Shown piece by piece: positions 32,117 through 42,163 of a stretch of DNA of 64,000 bases. The notes below the pieces were generated by a model. That model was given only the letters and a program-made list of their open reading frames with translations, was not told the DNA's origin and made no database searches. How positions within the stretch are numbered: the stretch's first letter is position 1; each line of letters starts with the position of its first letter. Position numbers and translations under genes: made by a program. This DNA comes from Polynucleobacter sp. 30F-ANTBAC (GTDB lineage Bacteria > Pseudomonadota > Gammaproteobacteria > Burkholderiales > Burkholderiaceae), in NCBI RefSeq assembly GCF_018882385.1, contig NZ_JACVON010000001.1, positions 976,942 to 1,040,941 on the forward strand, read 5' to 3'.

Positions 32117-33474
32117 ACTCCGAACGACCCTCTTCACTTTCAGAGCAATGGATTGAGCGTAGCCTAAAAGCCGTATGGCACCCGTGTACGCAGATGAAAC
32201 ATCACGAACGCTTTCCACTCATCGCGTTATCTCATGCAAAAGGAAGTTGGCTCTACGATCAAGATGGTCATCGGTATTTGGATGCAGTGAGCTCATGGTG
32301 GGTTAATTTATTTGGGCACTCAAACCCTTACATTAATACCGCACTAAAAAAACAATTAGACCAGCTAGAACATGCCATGTTGGCTGGTTTCACACACCCA
32401 CCCGTCGTAGAGCTATCAGAAAGGTTAAGCGCCTTAACATCTCATCATTTAGGTCATACCTTTTTCGCATCAGACGGTGCCTCTGCGATAGAAATTGCAC
32501 TCAAAATGAGTTTTCATTATTGGCGAAATTTAGGACTGCCCAATAAAAAAGAATTTATCTGCTTAAAAAATAGTTACCACGGTGAAACACTTGGCGCCTT
32601 AGCTGTGACGGATGTCGCCCTCTTTAAAGATGCTTATGGTCCATTAATTGGTCAAGCTCATATCGTTGCCAGCCCTGACTTCAGACTGGCACAAGAAGAT
32701 CAAACAGCCCATGATGTTGCTACTATTGCACTTCAAGATCTGGAAAGCACCCTACAAAAAAATGAAGGCAAAATTGCCGCCCTTATTCTGGAGCCTCTAG
32801 TTCAGTGTGCTACAGGGATGGCTATGTACGATTCAAGTTACTTAGTTGGCGCACGTCAACTATGCGATAAATATCAAATACATTTAATAGCTGATGAAAT
32901 CGCTGTGGGCTGCGGAAGAACTGGGACATTTTTTGCCGTTGAACAGGCCGGCGAATCCGGTATTTGGCCAGATTTTCTAGCCTTATCAAAAGGTATTAGC
33001 GGCGGCTATTTACCTTTATCACTTGTCATGACTACCGAAAAAATCTATCAAGCTTTTTATGATGAAGATATCGGTCGAGGATTTCTCCACTCTCATTCCT
33101 ATACGGGCAATCCTCTGGCATGCACAGCCGCATTAGCCACATTAGATATATTTAAAAACGATGATGTCATTAGTAAAAATAAAGTACTAGCATCATCCAT
33201 GCAAAAAGCATTTGAATGGGGGAAGAATGATGAGCGCATTGAACATTTAAGACAAAAGGGCATGATCTTGGCATTCGATATTAAAGCGAGCGCAGCGCCC
33301 ATTAACTTCTCTAAAGAATTTTTTAAAACAGCCTTATCTAAAGAAATTTTGGTCCGACCAATTGGTAGAACCATCTACGTGATGCCACCTTACACGCTTA
33401 GCGGTGACGAGCTAAATATTCTGGCCAAGGGTATTCAAGAAACGCTTCACCTGGTCATGAAAAACAAGGTCTAG
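32113..33474 (+). CDS. bioA: Adenosylmethionine--8-amino-7-oxononanoate aminotransferase
   Basis: BioA converts KAPA to DAPA using SAM as amino donor and PLP as cofactor. Seen are WHPCTQMKHHE near residue 20, DAVSSWWVNLFGHSNPYIN, FASDGASAIEIALKMSFHYW, LIADEIAVGCGRTGTFFA with the PLP Asp, and the PLP Lys in ALSKGISGGYLPLS. Length 453. Start overlaps the Bug gene stop; bioF follows after nine bases. Confidence 0.97.
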   Translation: MNSERPSSLSEQWIERSLKAVWHPCTQMKHHERFPLIALSHAKGSWLYDQDGHRYLDAVSSWWVNLFGHSNPYINTALKKQLDQLEHAMLAGFTHPPVVELSERLSALTSHHLGHTFFASDGASAIEIALKMSFHYWRNLGLPNKKEFICLKNSYHGETLGALAVTDVALFKDAYGPLIGQAHIVASPDFRLAQEDQTAHDVATIALQDLESTLQKNEGKIAALILEPLVQCATGMAMYDSSYLVGARQLCDKYQIHLIADEIAVGCGRTGTFFAVEQAGESGIWPDFLALSKGISGGYLPLSLVMTTEKIYQAFYDEDIGRGFLHSHSYTGNPLACTAALATLDIFKNDDVISKNKVLASSMQKAFEWGKNDERIEHLRQKGMILAFDIKASAAPINFSKEFFKTALSKEILVRPIGRTIYVMPPYTLSGDELNILAKGIQETLHLVMKNKV

Positions 33475-33483
33475 AATTCAGAG

Positions 33484-34710
33484 ATGAGCCATTCTTATAT
33501 TCAGCACTACCGCGATCTTCTTCAACACCTGGATCAGCAATCTCTTCGAAGAAAATTAAAAATTAGTGAGAGCGCCAGCGCCCCAGAAATGGTCATCAAT
33601 GGTCGGTCAATGCTCACATTTTGCAGCAATGATTATTTAGGTCTTGCCAATCACGCCGAGCTAACCGGTGCCCTGATAGAAGGTGCTCAACTGTATGGCG
33701 CAGGAAGTGGTGCATCACACATGATTAGCGGTCACAATCAAGCCCACGAGCAACTTGAAAAAAAATTAGCTGACACTCAAGCCTCTTTTATCCCACAAGT
33801 AAAAGCTCTCTTCTTTAGCACGGGATACATGGCCAACTTAGCAGCTATCACTGGCTTGTGCTCACTTGGAAATCAAAACGCTACGCTACGCATGACCATT
33901 TTTTCAGAAGAGCTCAACCATGCCTCTTTGATTGATGGTGTACGCCTTGCTAGCAAGCAAAATAATGCTCAAGTTAAAGTCTATCCACACCACGATTTAA
34001 AACAGCTCGAAAAACTTTTGAGCGAAGATCCCAATCCTTTTAAGTTGATTGTGACTGATGCTGTATTTAGCATGGATGGTGATATTGCCCCCATCGATCA
34101 ATTACTGGAATTAGCTGAAAAATTTAATGCTTTGATTTTGATTGATGATGCTCATGGTTTTGGATTACTTGGGCAGCAAGGCCTGGGCGCATTGGATATG
34201 TTTAACATTCGTTCGAATAACCCAAACTCAGCCAGAATTATCTACATGGGCACTTTGGGTAAAGCCGCAGGACTCAGTGGTGCGTTTATCGCCGCTGAGG
34301 AAAATCTCGTCGAATGGATCATGCAAAAAGGTCGGACTTACATTTACACAACAGCAAGTCCACCCCTGGTAGCGCACGGCCTATTAAAAAGCTTGGAGTT
34401 AATGGCTCAACCCCATCATCGCCAACAGCTTTACAACAATATTCAATACTGGCAAAAGAATCTCCAGCTAAAAAAGTGGCAGTTAATGCCTTCCTCTACA
34501 GCTATTCAACCCATTGTGATTGGCAGCAATGCAGATGCTCTTAAAGTTGCTCAGCTTTTGGATCATCAAAACATCTGGGTCCCAGCGATTCGTCCCCCTA
34601 CAGTAGCCGAGGGCACAGCAAGACTGCGAGTGACACTGTCAGCTACGCATACAGAATCACAAATTAACCAGCTCATTGAAGCCTTGCACGCGATTGAAAA
34701 TGACTTCTAA
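33484..34710 (+). CDS. bioF: 8-amino-7-oxononanoate synthase
   Basis: BioF condenses pimeloyl-ACP or pimeloyl-CoA with alanine to form KAPA, with PLP. The SNDYLGLANHAEL, GAGSGASHMISG, DDAHGFGLLGQQGLG and TLGKAAGLSGAF motifs (the last with the PLP Lys) are clear. Length 408 is slightly above the usual ~385. bioD begins inside its last codons. Confidence 0.96.
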   Translation: MSHSYIQHYRDLLQHLDQQSLRRKLKISESASAPEMVINGRSMLTFCSNDYLGLANHAELTGALIEGAQLYGAGSGASHMISGHNQAHEQLEKKLADTQASFIPQVKALFFSTGYMANLAAITGLCSLGNQNATLRMTIFSEELNHASLIDGVRLASKQNNAQVKVYPHHDLKQLEKLLSEDPNPFKLIVTDAVFSMDGDIAPIDQLLELAEKFNALILIDDAHGFGLLGQQGLGALDMFNIRSNNPNSARIIYMGTLGKAAGLSGAFIAAEENLVEWIMQKGRTYIYTTASPPLVAHGLLKSLELMAQPHHRQQLYNNIQYWQKNLQLKKWQLMPSSTAIQPIVIGSNADALKVAQLLDHQNIWVPAIRPPTVAEGTARLRVTLSATHTESQINQLIEALHAIENDF

Positions 34711-35434
34711 GAAACCCCCCATAGGATTTTTTGTCACAGGAACTGATACAGAAGTGGGTAAAACACTCGTCTCCGCAGCCCTGTTACTTAAGTTACAAAA
34801 ACATCACACTTCTGTCATCGGGTACAAGCCGGTTGTAGCAGGCATCAGACTGATCGATGGTCAGTTGCAAAATGAAGATCTGCTGACCTTGGCCTTAGCA
34901 TCCAACCATCCAGCAGCTAAAGAAATAGAAAACATCTGCCCTTACGTTTTAAAAACTGCATCTGCACCGCATCTTGTAGCAGAAAAAGAGCAGCTTGAAC
35001 TTGATTACACAACCATGTTGCAAGGCTACCAAAATCTTCAAAAACAAACTGATGCGATTGTTGTAGAAGGTGTAGGAGGATTTAAAGTACCCTTCCATCA
35101 AAATAAAGATAGCGCTGATTTTGCACAGGATCTTGGTTTACCTGTCATCTTGGTTATTGGCATGCGCTTGGGTTGCATTAATCATGCCCTGCTAACTGTC
35201 GAAGCGATTTTAAGCAGAGGTTTAACAATCGCTGGCTGGGTTGCCAATACAGTTGGACCCATGAACCTCATCGATGAAAATATTCAATCCTTGCGTCAAC
35301 TCATCAAGGCCCCATTACTGGGCATCATTCCTCAGATCGATCCAGAACTAGCCTCAACACCTTACACCCTATCAGCACTCCAAATAGCAGCCAGCCACCT
35401 TCGACTACCTGAAGCTGATTCAGCCAACTCTTAA
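34700..35434 (+). CDS. bioD: Dethiobiotin synthetase
   Basis: BioD closes the ureido ring of dethiobiotin from DAPA, CO2 and ATP. The P-loop is FFVTGTDTEVGKTLVSAAL; GYKPVVAG and VVEGVGGFKVPF are the other signatures. The ATG at 34700 is chosen because it places the P-loop at residue 10 as usual; it overlaps bioF by 11 bases. The 3' end overlaps the convergent acyl-CoA ligase gene by 15 bases. No bioC or bioH lies near, so pimeloyl supply is encoded elsewhere. Confidence 0.96.
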   Translation: MTSKKPPIGFFVTGTDTEVGKTLVSAALLLKLQKHHTSVIGYKPVVAGIRLIDGQLQNEDLLTLALASNHPAAKEIENICPYVLKTASAPHLVAEKEQLELDYTTMLQGYQNLQKQTDAIVVEGVGGFKVPFHQNKDSADFAQDLGLPVILVIGMRLGCINHALLTVEAILSRGLTIAGWVANTVGPMNLIDENIQSLRQLIKAPLLGIIPQIDPELASTPYTLSALQIAASHLRLPEADSANS

Positions 35435-37093
35435 TTCACGTCGTAATATTTTTCCGACATTTGTTTTAGGCAACTGTTCTCTAAACTCAACGTACTTGGG
35501 TCTTTTGTAATTTGTTAATTGGGCTTTGCAGTGATTTAGAACTTCCTCTTCGCTTAATTGAGGATCTTTTTTAACAATGTAAGCCTTAACTGCTTCGCCA
35601 GTGACTGGGTCAGGAACACCAACTACACCGCATTCCAAAACCCCTGACAACATGGCAATAACCTCTTCTACCTCACTCGGATAAACATTAAACCCGGAGA
35701 CGAGCACCATATCTTTTTTGCGATCAATAATCTTCACATAACCATCCTTAGACATAAAACCAATGTCACCGGTTTTAAAAAAGCCATCATCAGTCATTGA
35801 CTGCGTGGTTTCATGAGGGCGATTCCAGTAACCCGCCATTAACTGTGGTCCACGAATACAAATTTCACCTAATTCTCCATAGGACAAATTAGCCCCATCG
35901 TCTGCTCGAATACTGACATCGGTGCCTGGCAAAGGTAGGCCAATGTGCCCCGAAAATTCAGTAATCAATGGCGTGTTACAGCAAGCCACAGGAGAGGTTT
36001 CTGAAAGGCCATAACCCTCGGCAATTGGTTTTCCAGTTAAAGACAACCATCGATCTGCTGTGGCTTTTTGAACTGCCATACCACCACCAATTGCTACAAG
36101 TAAATTTGAAAAATTAATTTTGGTAAATGAAGGGTGATTCATTAAAGCATTGAATAATGTATTCACAGCCGGAAAAATATGAAACTTTTTGAGACCTTTT
36201 AATAACTTCACAAACCCAGAAATATCTTTTGGGTTGGTGACCAAAATATTGAGACCCCCACTGCGAATACCAAACATACAGCAAGCTGTTAAAGCAAAGA
36301 CATGATAAAGAGGCAAGGCACAGATAAAAACCATCTGATCAATGGACTTACCTCTTAAACCAGGCTCCAACCACGCCTCAATTTGACAAACATTTGCCAT
36401 GATATGTCGGTGCTGAAGAATGGCACCTTTGGATAAACCCGTTGTTCCTCCCGTGTATTGCAAGAAGGCGATATCGTTTGAATAGACTTTGGGTGATTGA
36501 TAAGAAGTTTGATGCCCCCTAACAAGAGCCTCTTTAAAACTAATGCTTTCGGGCAACTGCCAAACTGGCACTAATTTTTTTAGATTTCTAACAACCCAAT
36601 TAACCATCCATCCTTTAACACCCATGAGTTCACCCATGCTCGTTACGACCACATGCTTGATCGCAATCTGACTTTTTACCTTCTCATAAACGTGTGCAAA
36701 ATTCTCCAAAATAATAAGTACTTCAGCCCCCGAGTCATTCAATTGGTACTCAAGTTCTCTCGAGGTATAAAGAGGGTTGACGTTCACAACAACACACCCC
36801 GCCCTTAAAGTACCTAAGAGCGCAACAGGGTATTGCAACAGGTTGGGCATCATTAATGCAACGCGAGCCCCTTTTGTTAAACCCAAAGACTGTAAATAAC
36901 CAGCAAAATCTTTCGATGCCTCATTCAATTGGTCAAAAGTCATGGACTTACCCATGCAATTAAATGCATCACGCTGCGAGTACTTCGAAAAAGCAGTTTC
37001 CATCATCTGCACCAAGGATTGGCACTCATGAGGCTCTATCTGGTGAGGAACACCAGTAGGATAACTATCCAACCAAGGCTTATCGTGACTCAT
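35420..37093 (-). CDS. fadD: Long-chain fatty acid--CoA ligase
   Basis: FadD activates fatty acids to acyl-CoA through an acyl-adenylate. The AMP-binding motif AFLQYTGGTTGLSKGAIL is at about residues 205-222, followed by GYGLSETSPVACC, TGDIGFMSKDGYVKIIDRKK and the catalytic Lys in LPKTNVGKILRRELR. Length 557 is close to E. coli FadD (561). Given the biotin genes next door, pimelate activation is conceivable, but the motifs fit FadD better. It diverges from the M20 hydrolase. Confidence 0.92.
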   Translation of the reverse strand: MSHDKPWLDSYPTGVPHQIEPHECQSLVQMMETAFSKYSQRDAFNCMGKSMTFDQLNEASKDFAGYLQSLGLTKGARVALMMPNLLQYPVALLGTLRAGCVVVNVNPLYTSRELEYQLNDSGAEVLIILENFAHVYEKVKSQIAIKHVVVTSMGELMGVKGWMVNWVVRNLKKLVPVWQLPESISFKEALVRGHQTSYQSPKVYSNDIAFLQYTGGTTGLSKGAILQHRHIMANVCQIEAWLEPGLRGKSIDQMVFICALPLYHVFALTACCMFGIRSGGLNILVTNPKDISGFVKLLKGLKKFHIFPAVNTLFNALMNHPSFTKINFSNLLVAIGGGMAVQKATADRWLSLTGKPIAEGYGLSETSPVACCNTPLITEFSGHIGLPLPGTDVSIRADDGANLSYGELGEICIRGPQLMAGYWNRPHETTQSMTDDGFFKTGDIGFMSKDGYVKIIDRKKDMVLVSGFNVYPSEVEEVIAMLSGVLECGVVGVPDPVTGEAVKAYIVKKDPQLSEEEVLNHCKAQLTNYKRPKYVEFREQLPKTNVGKILRRELRVG

Positions 37094-37238
37094 GCTGTTT
37101 TCTTTATTCGATGTTTTTATTTTTAACGGAATCTGCTTATTATTGTGGAATACTGCACTAAAGTAGCATGATTACCAAGCCCTAAGCGTATCAACTTAAG
37201 AAACGATATGATTAGGGCAGAGATAAAAAATTAAATCT

Positions 37239-38435
37239 ATGAAACTATTACCAGAAGTTCTTGAATCAGTTGATCTTATTAAGGCTATTCGCCGAGATAT
37301 ACACGCACATCCGGAGCTTTGCTTCCAAGAAAACCGTACTGCTGACAAGGTTGCTCAGCAACTTGAATCATGGGGCATTCAGATTCATCGTGGGTTAGGA
37401 AAAACAGGTGTAGTTGGCACGATTACAGGAACACAAGGAGCAGGAAAATCACTTGGTTTGCGTGCAGACATGGACGCCTTACCTCTTCAAGAACACAACC
37501 AATTTGAACATGCTTCAAAACATGATGGAAAAATGCACGCCTGCGGACATGATGGTCACGTTGCCATGTTGTTAGGAGCCGCAGAATACCTATCTAAGCA
37601 TCGTGATTTCAAAGGCACTGTTCATTTCATCTTTCAACCAGCAGAAGAAGGTGGTGGTGGCGCACGAGAAATGATCAAAGATGGCTTGTTTCAATTATTT
37701 CCTTGTGATGCCGTATTTGGTATGCACAACTGGCCAGGCATGAGTGTTGGCGAATTTGGCGTTACCCCTGGACCGATGATGGCCTCAAGCAATGAGTTTG
37801 TTATCACAGTCAAAGGTAAAGGCGGTCATGCAGCATTGCCTCACAACAGTGCAGATCCAGTTTTTTCTGCCACTCAAATTGCAAGCTCACTACAAAGCAT
37901 CATCACTCGAAACAAGCGTCCAATTGATGCGGCAGTTCTTTCCATTACTCAATTTCACGCTGGTGACGCCAGCAACATCATTCCTGATAGCGCATGGCTA
38001 GGCGGCACCGTTAGAACATTCACGCATGAAGTATTGGATTTGATCGAGACTCGCTTACGTCATATTGCTACCACCGTTGCGCAAGGTTTTGATTGCGAGG
38101 CTGATGTTGAGTTCTTAAGGAACTACCCACCCACAATTAACCATCCAAAAGAAACTGAATTTGCGATTGAAGTTATGAAAAATTTGGTTGGCGAAGCGCA
38201 TGTGAACCCACGCATTGACCCCACCATGGGTGCAGAAGACTTTGCATTCATGTTGCAAGAAAAACCTGGCTGCTATGTTTTTATTGGCAATGGTGATGGC
38301 GATCACCGTTCTCAGGGTCATGGCTTAGGACCTTGCCAGCTGCATAACCCTTGCTACGATTTTAATGATGCCCTTTTACCATTAGGTAGTAGTTATTGGG
38401 TCAATCTCACTCAACAATACTTATCTGCAAAATAA
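37239..38435 (+). CDS. M20 family amidohydrolase (hippurate hydrolase-like)
   Basis: These dinuclear metal hydrolases cleave N-acyl amino acids or related amides. Metal-binding motifs are present: DIHAHPELCFQENRT, LRADMDALPLQEHN, KMHACGHDGHVAMLLG and FQPAEEGGGGAREMI, with a late MGAEDFAFMLQEKPGCYVFI. Length 398 fits the AbgA/HipO/IAA-amino-acid hydrolase group. Soluble, no signal peptide. It stands alone between fadD and a DUF3047 gene; the natural substrate cannot be told from sequence. Confidence 0.9.
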   Translation: MKLLPEVLESVDLIKAIRRDIHAHPELCFQENRTADKVAQQLESWGIQIHRGLGKTGVVGTITGTQGAGKSLGLRADMDALPLQEHNQFEHASKHDGKMHACGHDGHVAMLLGAAEYLSKHRDFKGTVHFIFQPAEEGGGGAREMIKDGLFQLFPCDAVFGMHNWPGMSVGEFGVTPGPMMASSNEFVITVKGKGGHAALPHNSADPVFSATQIASSLQSIITRNKRPIDAAVLSITQFHAGDASNIIPDSAWLGGTVRTFTHEVLDLIETRLRHIATTVAQGFDCEADVEFLRNYPPTINHPKETEFAIEVMKNLVGEAHVNPRIDPTMGAEDFAFMLQEKPGCYVFIGNGDGDHRSQGHGLGPCQLHNPCYDFNDALLPLGSSYWVNLTQQYLSAK

Positions 38436-38438
38436 AGC

Positions 38439-39200
38439 CTACTTAACAAGCTCTATATCACCGTAAATAGCTCTTACCTGAGTACGCGTGTTATCTGTAT
38501 CCGTTAACAATCCCAATCCAATGATTTTCCCTGGAGCTTCCGAAAAAGCGGCCTCATAATCTTTCACTAAATCTCGGTGATGATTCTGCCATTGGCCGAG
38601 CTGCTTTCCCCCAGTGTTCACAACAATCATTTTGATACGGGATGTTCGAGGGCTAGTGATGATCGTTTCCAGGGGGCTTTTGGCTGCCCAGACATACATC
38701 AAAGTTGCGTAGGGCATGTCGTGGCCGCTGACAATTTTGGCCATCTCAAAAACCATTTGGTCTCGTACGGGTAATTTGCCCTTATCACCATCAAAGGCTA
38801 CTAAAACTCTCAGCGGTGCATCATCCCGAGATGACTCATCATTATTGGCATTGGGGATATAGTCCAAAGCCTTCCATTGCCAATTTAAAAATAAACCTTC
38901 TGCATCCCTTGGCTTTAAAGGTAAAACCAAACCCGATGCAGCAGCATCCGCATTAGCTTGTAAAACTGTCTTACCCTCATACTGCTCCAGCGAATAAACA
39001 GTCTTGTTTTTTTGCGGTGTAATGCGCCATACCTGCCAAGCCTTAGGAAGCCGACCACCTTGGTTAAGATCAGAAAATTTAACAACCTTTTCTGCAGGCG
39101 GCGCCTGCACATCACCAAGCTCTAAAGTCGCACAAGCACTCAAACTCAGAATAAAGATGATGGATAGGGTCTTAACAAAGCCTTTTTGACTGAGCAACAT
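38439..39200 (-). CDS. DUF3047 lipoprotein
   Basis: This is a DUF3047 protein of unknown function with a lipoprotein signal: FVKTLSIIFILSLSACATLE, where LSAC is the lipobox. The mature domain includes LPKAWQVWRITPQKNKT, LNWQWKALDYIPNAN and VLVAFDGDKGKLP, and ends in TQVRAIYGDIELVK. The frame is open upstream into the enoyl-CoA hydratase gene, but ATG at 39200 starts directly at the signal peptide, giving 253 residues. It is 31 bases behind the hydratase on the same strand. Confidence 0.85.
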   Translation of the reverse strand: MLLSQKGFVKTLSIIFILSLSACATLELGDVQAPPAEKVVKFSDLNQGGRLPKAWQVWRITPQKNKTVYSLEQYEGKTVLQANADAAASGLVLPLKPRDAEGLFLNWQWKALDYIPNANNDESSRDDAPLRVLVAFDGDKGKLPVRDQMVFEMAKIVSGHDMPYATLMYVWAAKSPLETIITSPRTSRIKMIVVNTGGKQLGQWQNHHRDLVKDYEAAFSEAPGKIIGLGLLTDTDNTRTQVRAIYGDIELVK

Positions 39201-39231
39201 ACTTAATTTCTTCTTGGGCAACTTGGAAGCA

Positions 39232-40008
39232 TTATTGATTTTTAAATTTCGCTGGCCGCTTTTCAATAAATGCTGTCATGCCCTCTTTTTGATCTTCTGT
39301 TGCAAATGCTGCGTGGAATAAACGTCGCTCTAAGTGGATACCTTCACTTAATGAGGCTTCATAAGCCGTATTCACACTTTCTTTAACCATCATCAAAATA
39401 GGTAATGACATTTCAGAAATGGTCTTAGCTGCGGACATAGTTTCACTCATCAACTGCTCAGCCGGTACCACTCTAGAAACGAGGCCGGCACGCTCTGCTT
39501 CGATTGCATCCATCATCCTGGCTGTTAAGCACATGTCCATCGCCTTAGCTTTTGAAACGGCTCTTGGTAAACGTTGCGTACCACCTGAACCCGGTGGAAT
39601 ACCTAGCTTAATTTCAGGCTGACCAAATTTTGCATTATCAGCAGCAATAATGAAATCGCACATCATCGCCAACTCACAACCACCACCCAAGGCATAACCA
39701 GCAACTGCAGCAATCACTGGTTTACGAATACGTCTAATCGTTTCCCAATTCCGAGTGATGTAATCGCCTTTATAAACATCAGTAAATGAGTATTGCGCCA
39801 TCATGCCAATGTCAGCACCTGCGGCAAATGCCTTTTCGCTACCAGTAATCACCATACAAGAAATGGACTCATCGCCATCAAACGCCAACAATGCAGCGCC
39901 CAACTCATCCATTAATTGATCATTTAAAGCATTTAATGCTTTAGGACGATTTAGCGTAATAACAGCAACACGACCTTCAATGGAAGTGACAATAGTTTCA
40001 TAACTCAT
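39232..40008 (-). CDS. Enoyl-CoA hydratase
   Basis: This crotonase-fold enzyme hydrates 2-enoyl-CoA in beta-oxidation. Both catalytic Glu residues are present: [12 protein letters not shown] and [20 protein letters not shown]. The oxyanion-hole segment is KAFAAGADI. The frame is open to a TTG upstream, but ATG at 40008 ([20 protein letters not shown]) with AAAGAGA ahead is preferred, giving 258 residues. It closely resembles the mitochondrial-type short-chain hydratase. A paaG-like crotonase diverges from it 122 bases away. Confidence 0.94.
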   Translation of the reverse strand: MSYETIVTSIEGRVAVITLNRPKALNALNDQLMDELGAALLAFDGDESISCMVITGSEKAFAAGADIGMMAQYSFTDVYKGDYITRNWETIRRIRKPVIAAVAGYALGGGCELAMMCDFIIAADNAKFGQPEIKLGIPPGSGGTQRLPRAVSKAKAMDMCLTARMMDAIEAERAGLVSRVVPAEQLMSETMSAAKTISEMSLPILMMVKESVNTAYEASLSEGIHLERRLFHAAFATEDQKEGMTAFIEKRPAKFKNQ

Positions 40009-40130
40009 TTTTTCTCTTTTCAATTAATTAATGGAACTAACTGCAATTTAATAGGGCCCCATAAGAGCATATGTCCTATATCTTAAACAAGATGCTAGTA
40101 TTTAGGTAATCAATTCACATATAAGAAAAA

Positions 40131-40919
40131 ATGAATCAAGCAGAACTAACAGAGATCATTTATGAGACCACCGATCGGGTTGCTCAAATTACCTTGAATC
40201 GCCCTGATAAGCTCAACAGCCTTACTGCAAAAATGCACGAGGAATTTCGTTTAGCATTAGATTGCATAGACCAAGACCCTCGTATTCAAATCCTCATCAT
40301 CAAAGGGGCTGGGAAAGGTTTTTGCGCTGGCCAAGACTTAAGTGACCCTGACTTAAAACTCAATCATTTAGGGGAAACACTTGAAATTAACTATAACCCT
40401 CTGATTTATCGCCTCACCACCATGAAGCAAATCGTCATTGCTTCTGTTCATGGCGTTGCTGCTGGCGCAGGCTGTAACTTAGCTCTTGCTGCTGATTTGA
40501 CGATTGCCAGCAAAAGTGCATCTTTTATACAAGCATTCATTAAAATCGGTCTCATGCCTGATGCTGGAGGAACCTGGTTCCTTCCCAAAAGAATTGGTCT
40601 TCAAAAGGCCATGGGGCTAGCCTTGACGGGTGAGAAAATAACGGGCGAACAAGCGGATCAAATGGGGCTCATCTGGAAATCATTTGATGAAGAAATCTTG
40701 ATTTCTGAAACTGCTCAGTTAGCCAACCAGCTAGCGAAAATGCCAGGATTAGCTTTGACAGAAATTAAAAAAGCGATGCAATCAAGTTTCAACCGAACAC
40801 TAGTTGAGCAGTTAGCTGTTGAATGTGAAGCCCAAGATCGGTTAGGGAAAACCAATGACTTTCACGAAGGAGTTAGTGCTTTCTTAGAAAAGCGCCCAGC
40901 TCGATTTAACAATAGTTAA
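40131..40919 (+). CDS. PaaG-like enoyl-CoA hydratase/isomerase
   Basis: PaaG converts the ring-epoxide of phenylacetyl-CoA to the oxepin and is also an enoyl-CoA isomerase. Features favouring PaaG are AGKGFCAGQDLSDPDL, the Asp-bearing GLMPDAGGTWFLPKRIG and the tail EGVSAFLEKRPARF. Length 262 matches. The ring-1,2-epoxidase genes paaABCDE are not in the window, so it may instead act in general beta-oxidation. It is convergent with mltA. Confidence 0.82.
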   Translation: MNQAELTEIIYETTDRVAQITLNRPDKLNSLTAKMHEEFRLALDCIDQDPRIQILIIKGAGKGFCAGQDLSDPDLKLNHLGETLEINYNPLIYRLTTMKQIVIASVHGVAAGAGCNLALAADLTIASKSASFIQAFIKIGLMPDAGGTWFLPKRIGLQKAMGLALTGEKITGEQADQMGLIWKSFDEEILISETAQLANQLAKMPGLALTEIKKAMQSSFNRTLVEQLAVECEAQDRLGKTNDFHEGVSAFLEKRPARFNNS

Positions 40920-40934
40920 ATTCCATTTAGGCGA

Positions 40935-42080
40935 TTATTTGGGCAGCAAAACCCACATCCGGCCTTGTTGCTTCATTCTTCCAGCATACGAGCCAGCCTG
41001 ATCACCGGTACCCCAGTAAAAGTCAGCGCGCACAGCTCCAATAATAGCGCTACCGGTATCTTGCGCCATCATCAAACGTTGAATAGGTTTTTTACTCAAT
41101 GGATAAGTAGTATCAAGAAAAACTGGCGCCCCTAAAGGTAATGCCTTGGTATCAACAGCAATGCTACGCTCCGCAGTTAAAGGCACACCTAGAGCACCAA
41201 TAGGCCCAATACTTGCATCATGACTGGCGGGTAACTCTCTAAAAAATACATAACGTGGATTAGCATTAAGCATTTCTTGCACACGTTTAGGATTTTTTTC
41301 GGCCCAAGCCTGAATACCCTGCATGGTTGCTGTTGCACGAGTAATTTCTTTTCGATCCAATAACCACTGAGCAAACGATTTAAATGGTTGATCATTCGTT
41401 CCTGCAAAACCAACTCGAATCACTTTTCCATCATTCATCCGAATACGTCCTGAACCTTGCACATGCATAAATGCAGCGGCAACCGCATCATCGACCCAGA
41501 CAATTTCTTGACCATTCAATTGCCCGCTAGATAATAATTCAGCCCTTGGAGGCAGTGAGCTTGGCTTTTTCTTACGCCAGGCTTCTGGATATTGATGAAT
41601 GGGTGTCTGGTAGACCCCCCCTTTTTTTCTTGAGCCATTCAGGTAGGGTTCGTAATAACCAGTTACTAAACCATGAACTCCTCCAGTAGAAGATCCGGAT
41701 TGATGCCGAATTTCCATCACCTTCATATAACTTTGAAAGTAACGTCGAATTGAATCACTGCTAGTGGCATCCACTTTGCCCATAGCACCACAAGCAGGCT
41801 TCCAATTCAGGTCACTTGGATTTCGCTTCAATAAACCCTGGCAACTTCTTTTCCAGGCGGGCCATGCTGCAGTCAAATCATCCTCTTGCCAACCTGGCAA
41901 GTCCCCCCAAGATACTGGCATAAACTCAGCAATGCGATTGGAATAGCTACTTTCCTTTGACACCTCTTTCGTGGACCGAGGCGAATACTCAGGAGTTGTT
42001 GAGCACGCTGACAAAAAGAATGAAAGAACAAAGAACCATGTGCTTTTTTTTAAAGTCTTTTTCAGGGGAAGGTTATTCAT
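40935..42080 (-). CDS. mltA: Membrane-bound lytic murein transglycosylase A
   Basis: MltA cleaves peptidoglycan glycan strands to 1,6-anhydromuropeptides at the outer membrane. The N-terminus is a lipoprotein signal with lipobox in FVLSFFLSACST. The MltA domain contains GLVTGYYEPYLNGSR and VAAAFMHVQGSGRIRM; the C-terminal 3D domain has IQRLMMAQDTGSAIIGAVRA with catalytic Asp and YWGTGDQAGSYAGRM. Length 381 fits. Confidence 0.95.
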   Translation of the reverse strand: MNNLPLKKTLKKSTWFFVLSFFLSACSTTPEYSPRSTKEVSKESSYSNRIAEFMPVSWGDLPGWQEDDLTAAWPAWKRSCQGLLKRNPSDLNWKPACGAMGKVDATSSDSIRRYFQSYMKVMEIRHQSGSSTGGVHGLVTGYYEPYLNGSRKKGGVYQTPIHQYPEAWRKKKPSSLPPRAELLSSGQLNGQEIVWVDDAVAAAFMHVQGSGRIRMNDGKVIRVGFAGTNDQPFKSFAQWLLDRKEITRATATMQGIQAWAEKNPKRVQEMLNANPRYVFFRELPASHDASIGPIGALGVPLTAERSIAVDTKALPLGAPVFLDTTYPLSKKPIQRLMMAQDTGSAIIGAVRADFYWGTGDQAGSYAGRMKQQGRMWVLLPK

Positions 42081-42129
42081 AGTTGGATGGGCTATTTAAT
42101 CTATTAGGCTTATGATGCCACTTATCAGA

Positions 42130-42148
42130 AAAGTGACATTTTCACTTT
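42130..42148 (+). promoter_or_regulatory. Hairpin before the small membrane protein
   Basis: AAAGTGA and TCACTTT form a seven-base stem with loop CATTT, ending two bases before the AGGAG of the small gene at 42164. In RNA it could partly hide the ribosome site. Confidence 0.4.
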
Positions 42149-42163
42149 CAAGGAGAAACTAAA

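Noticed and set aside
37160..37225. GCCCTAA/TTAGGGC inverted repeat between fadD and the M20 gene
   Set aside because: Only seven bases with a long loop; could occur by chance and no known fatty-acid regulator site was recognised.
40131..40919. Part of a phenylacetate degradation cluster
   Set aside because: Only a paaG-like crotonase is present; no paaABCDE, paaK or paaZ genes lie nearby.
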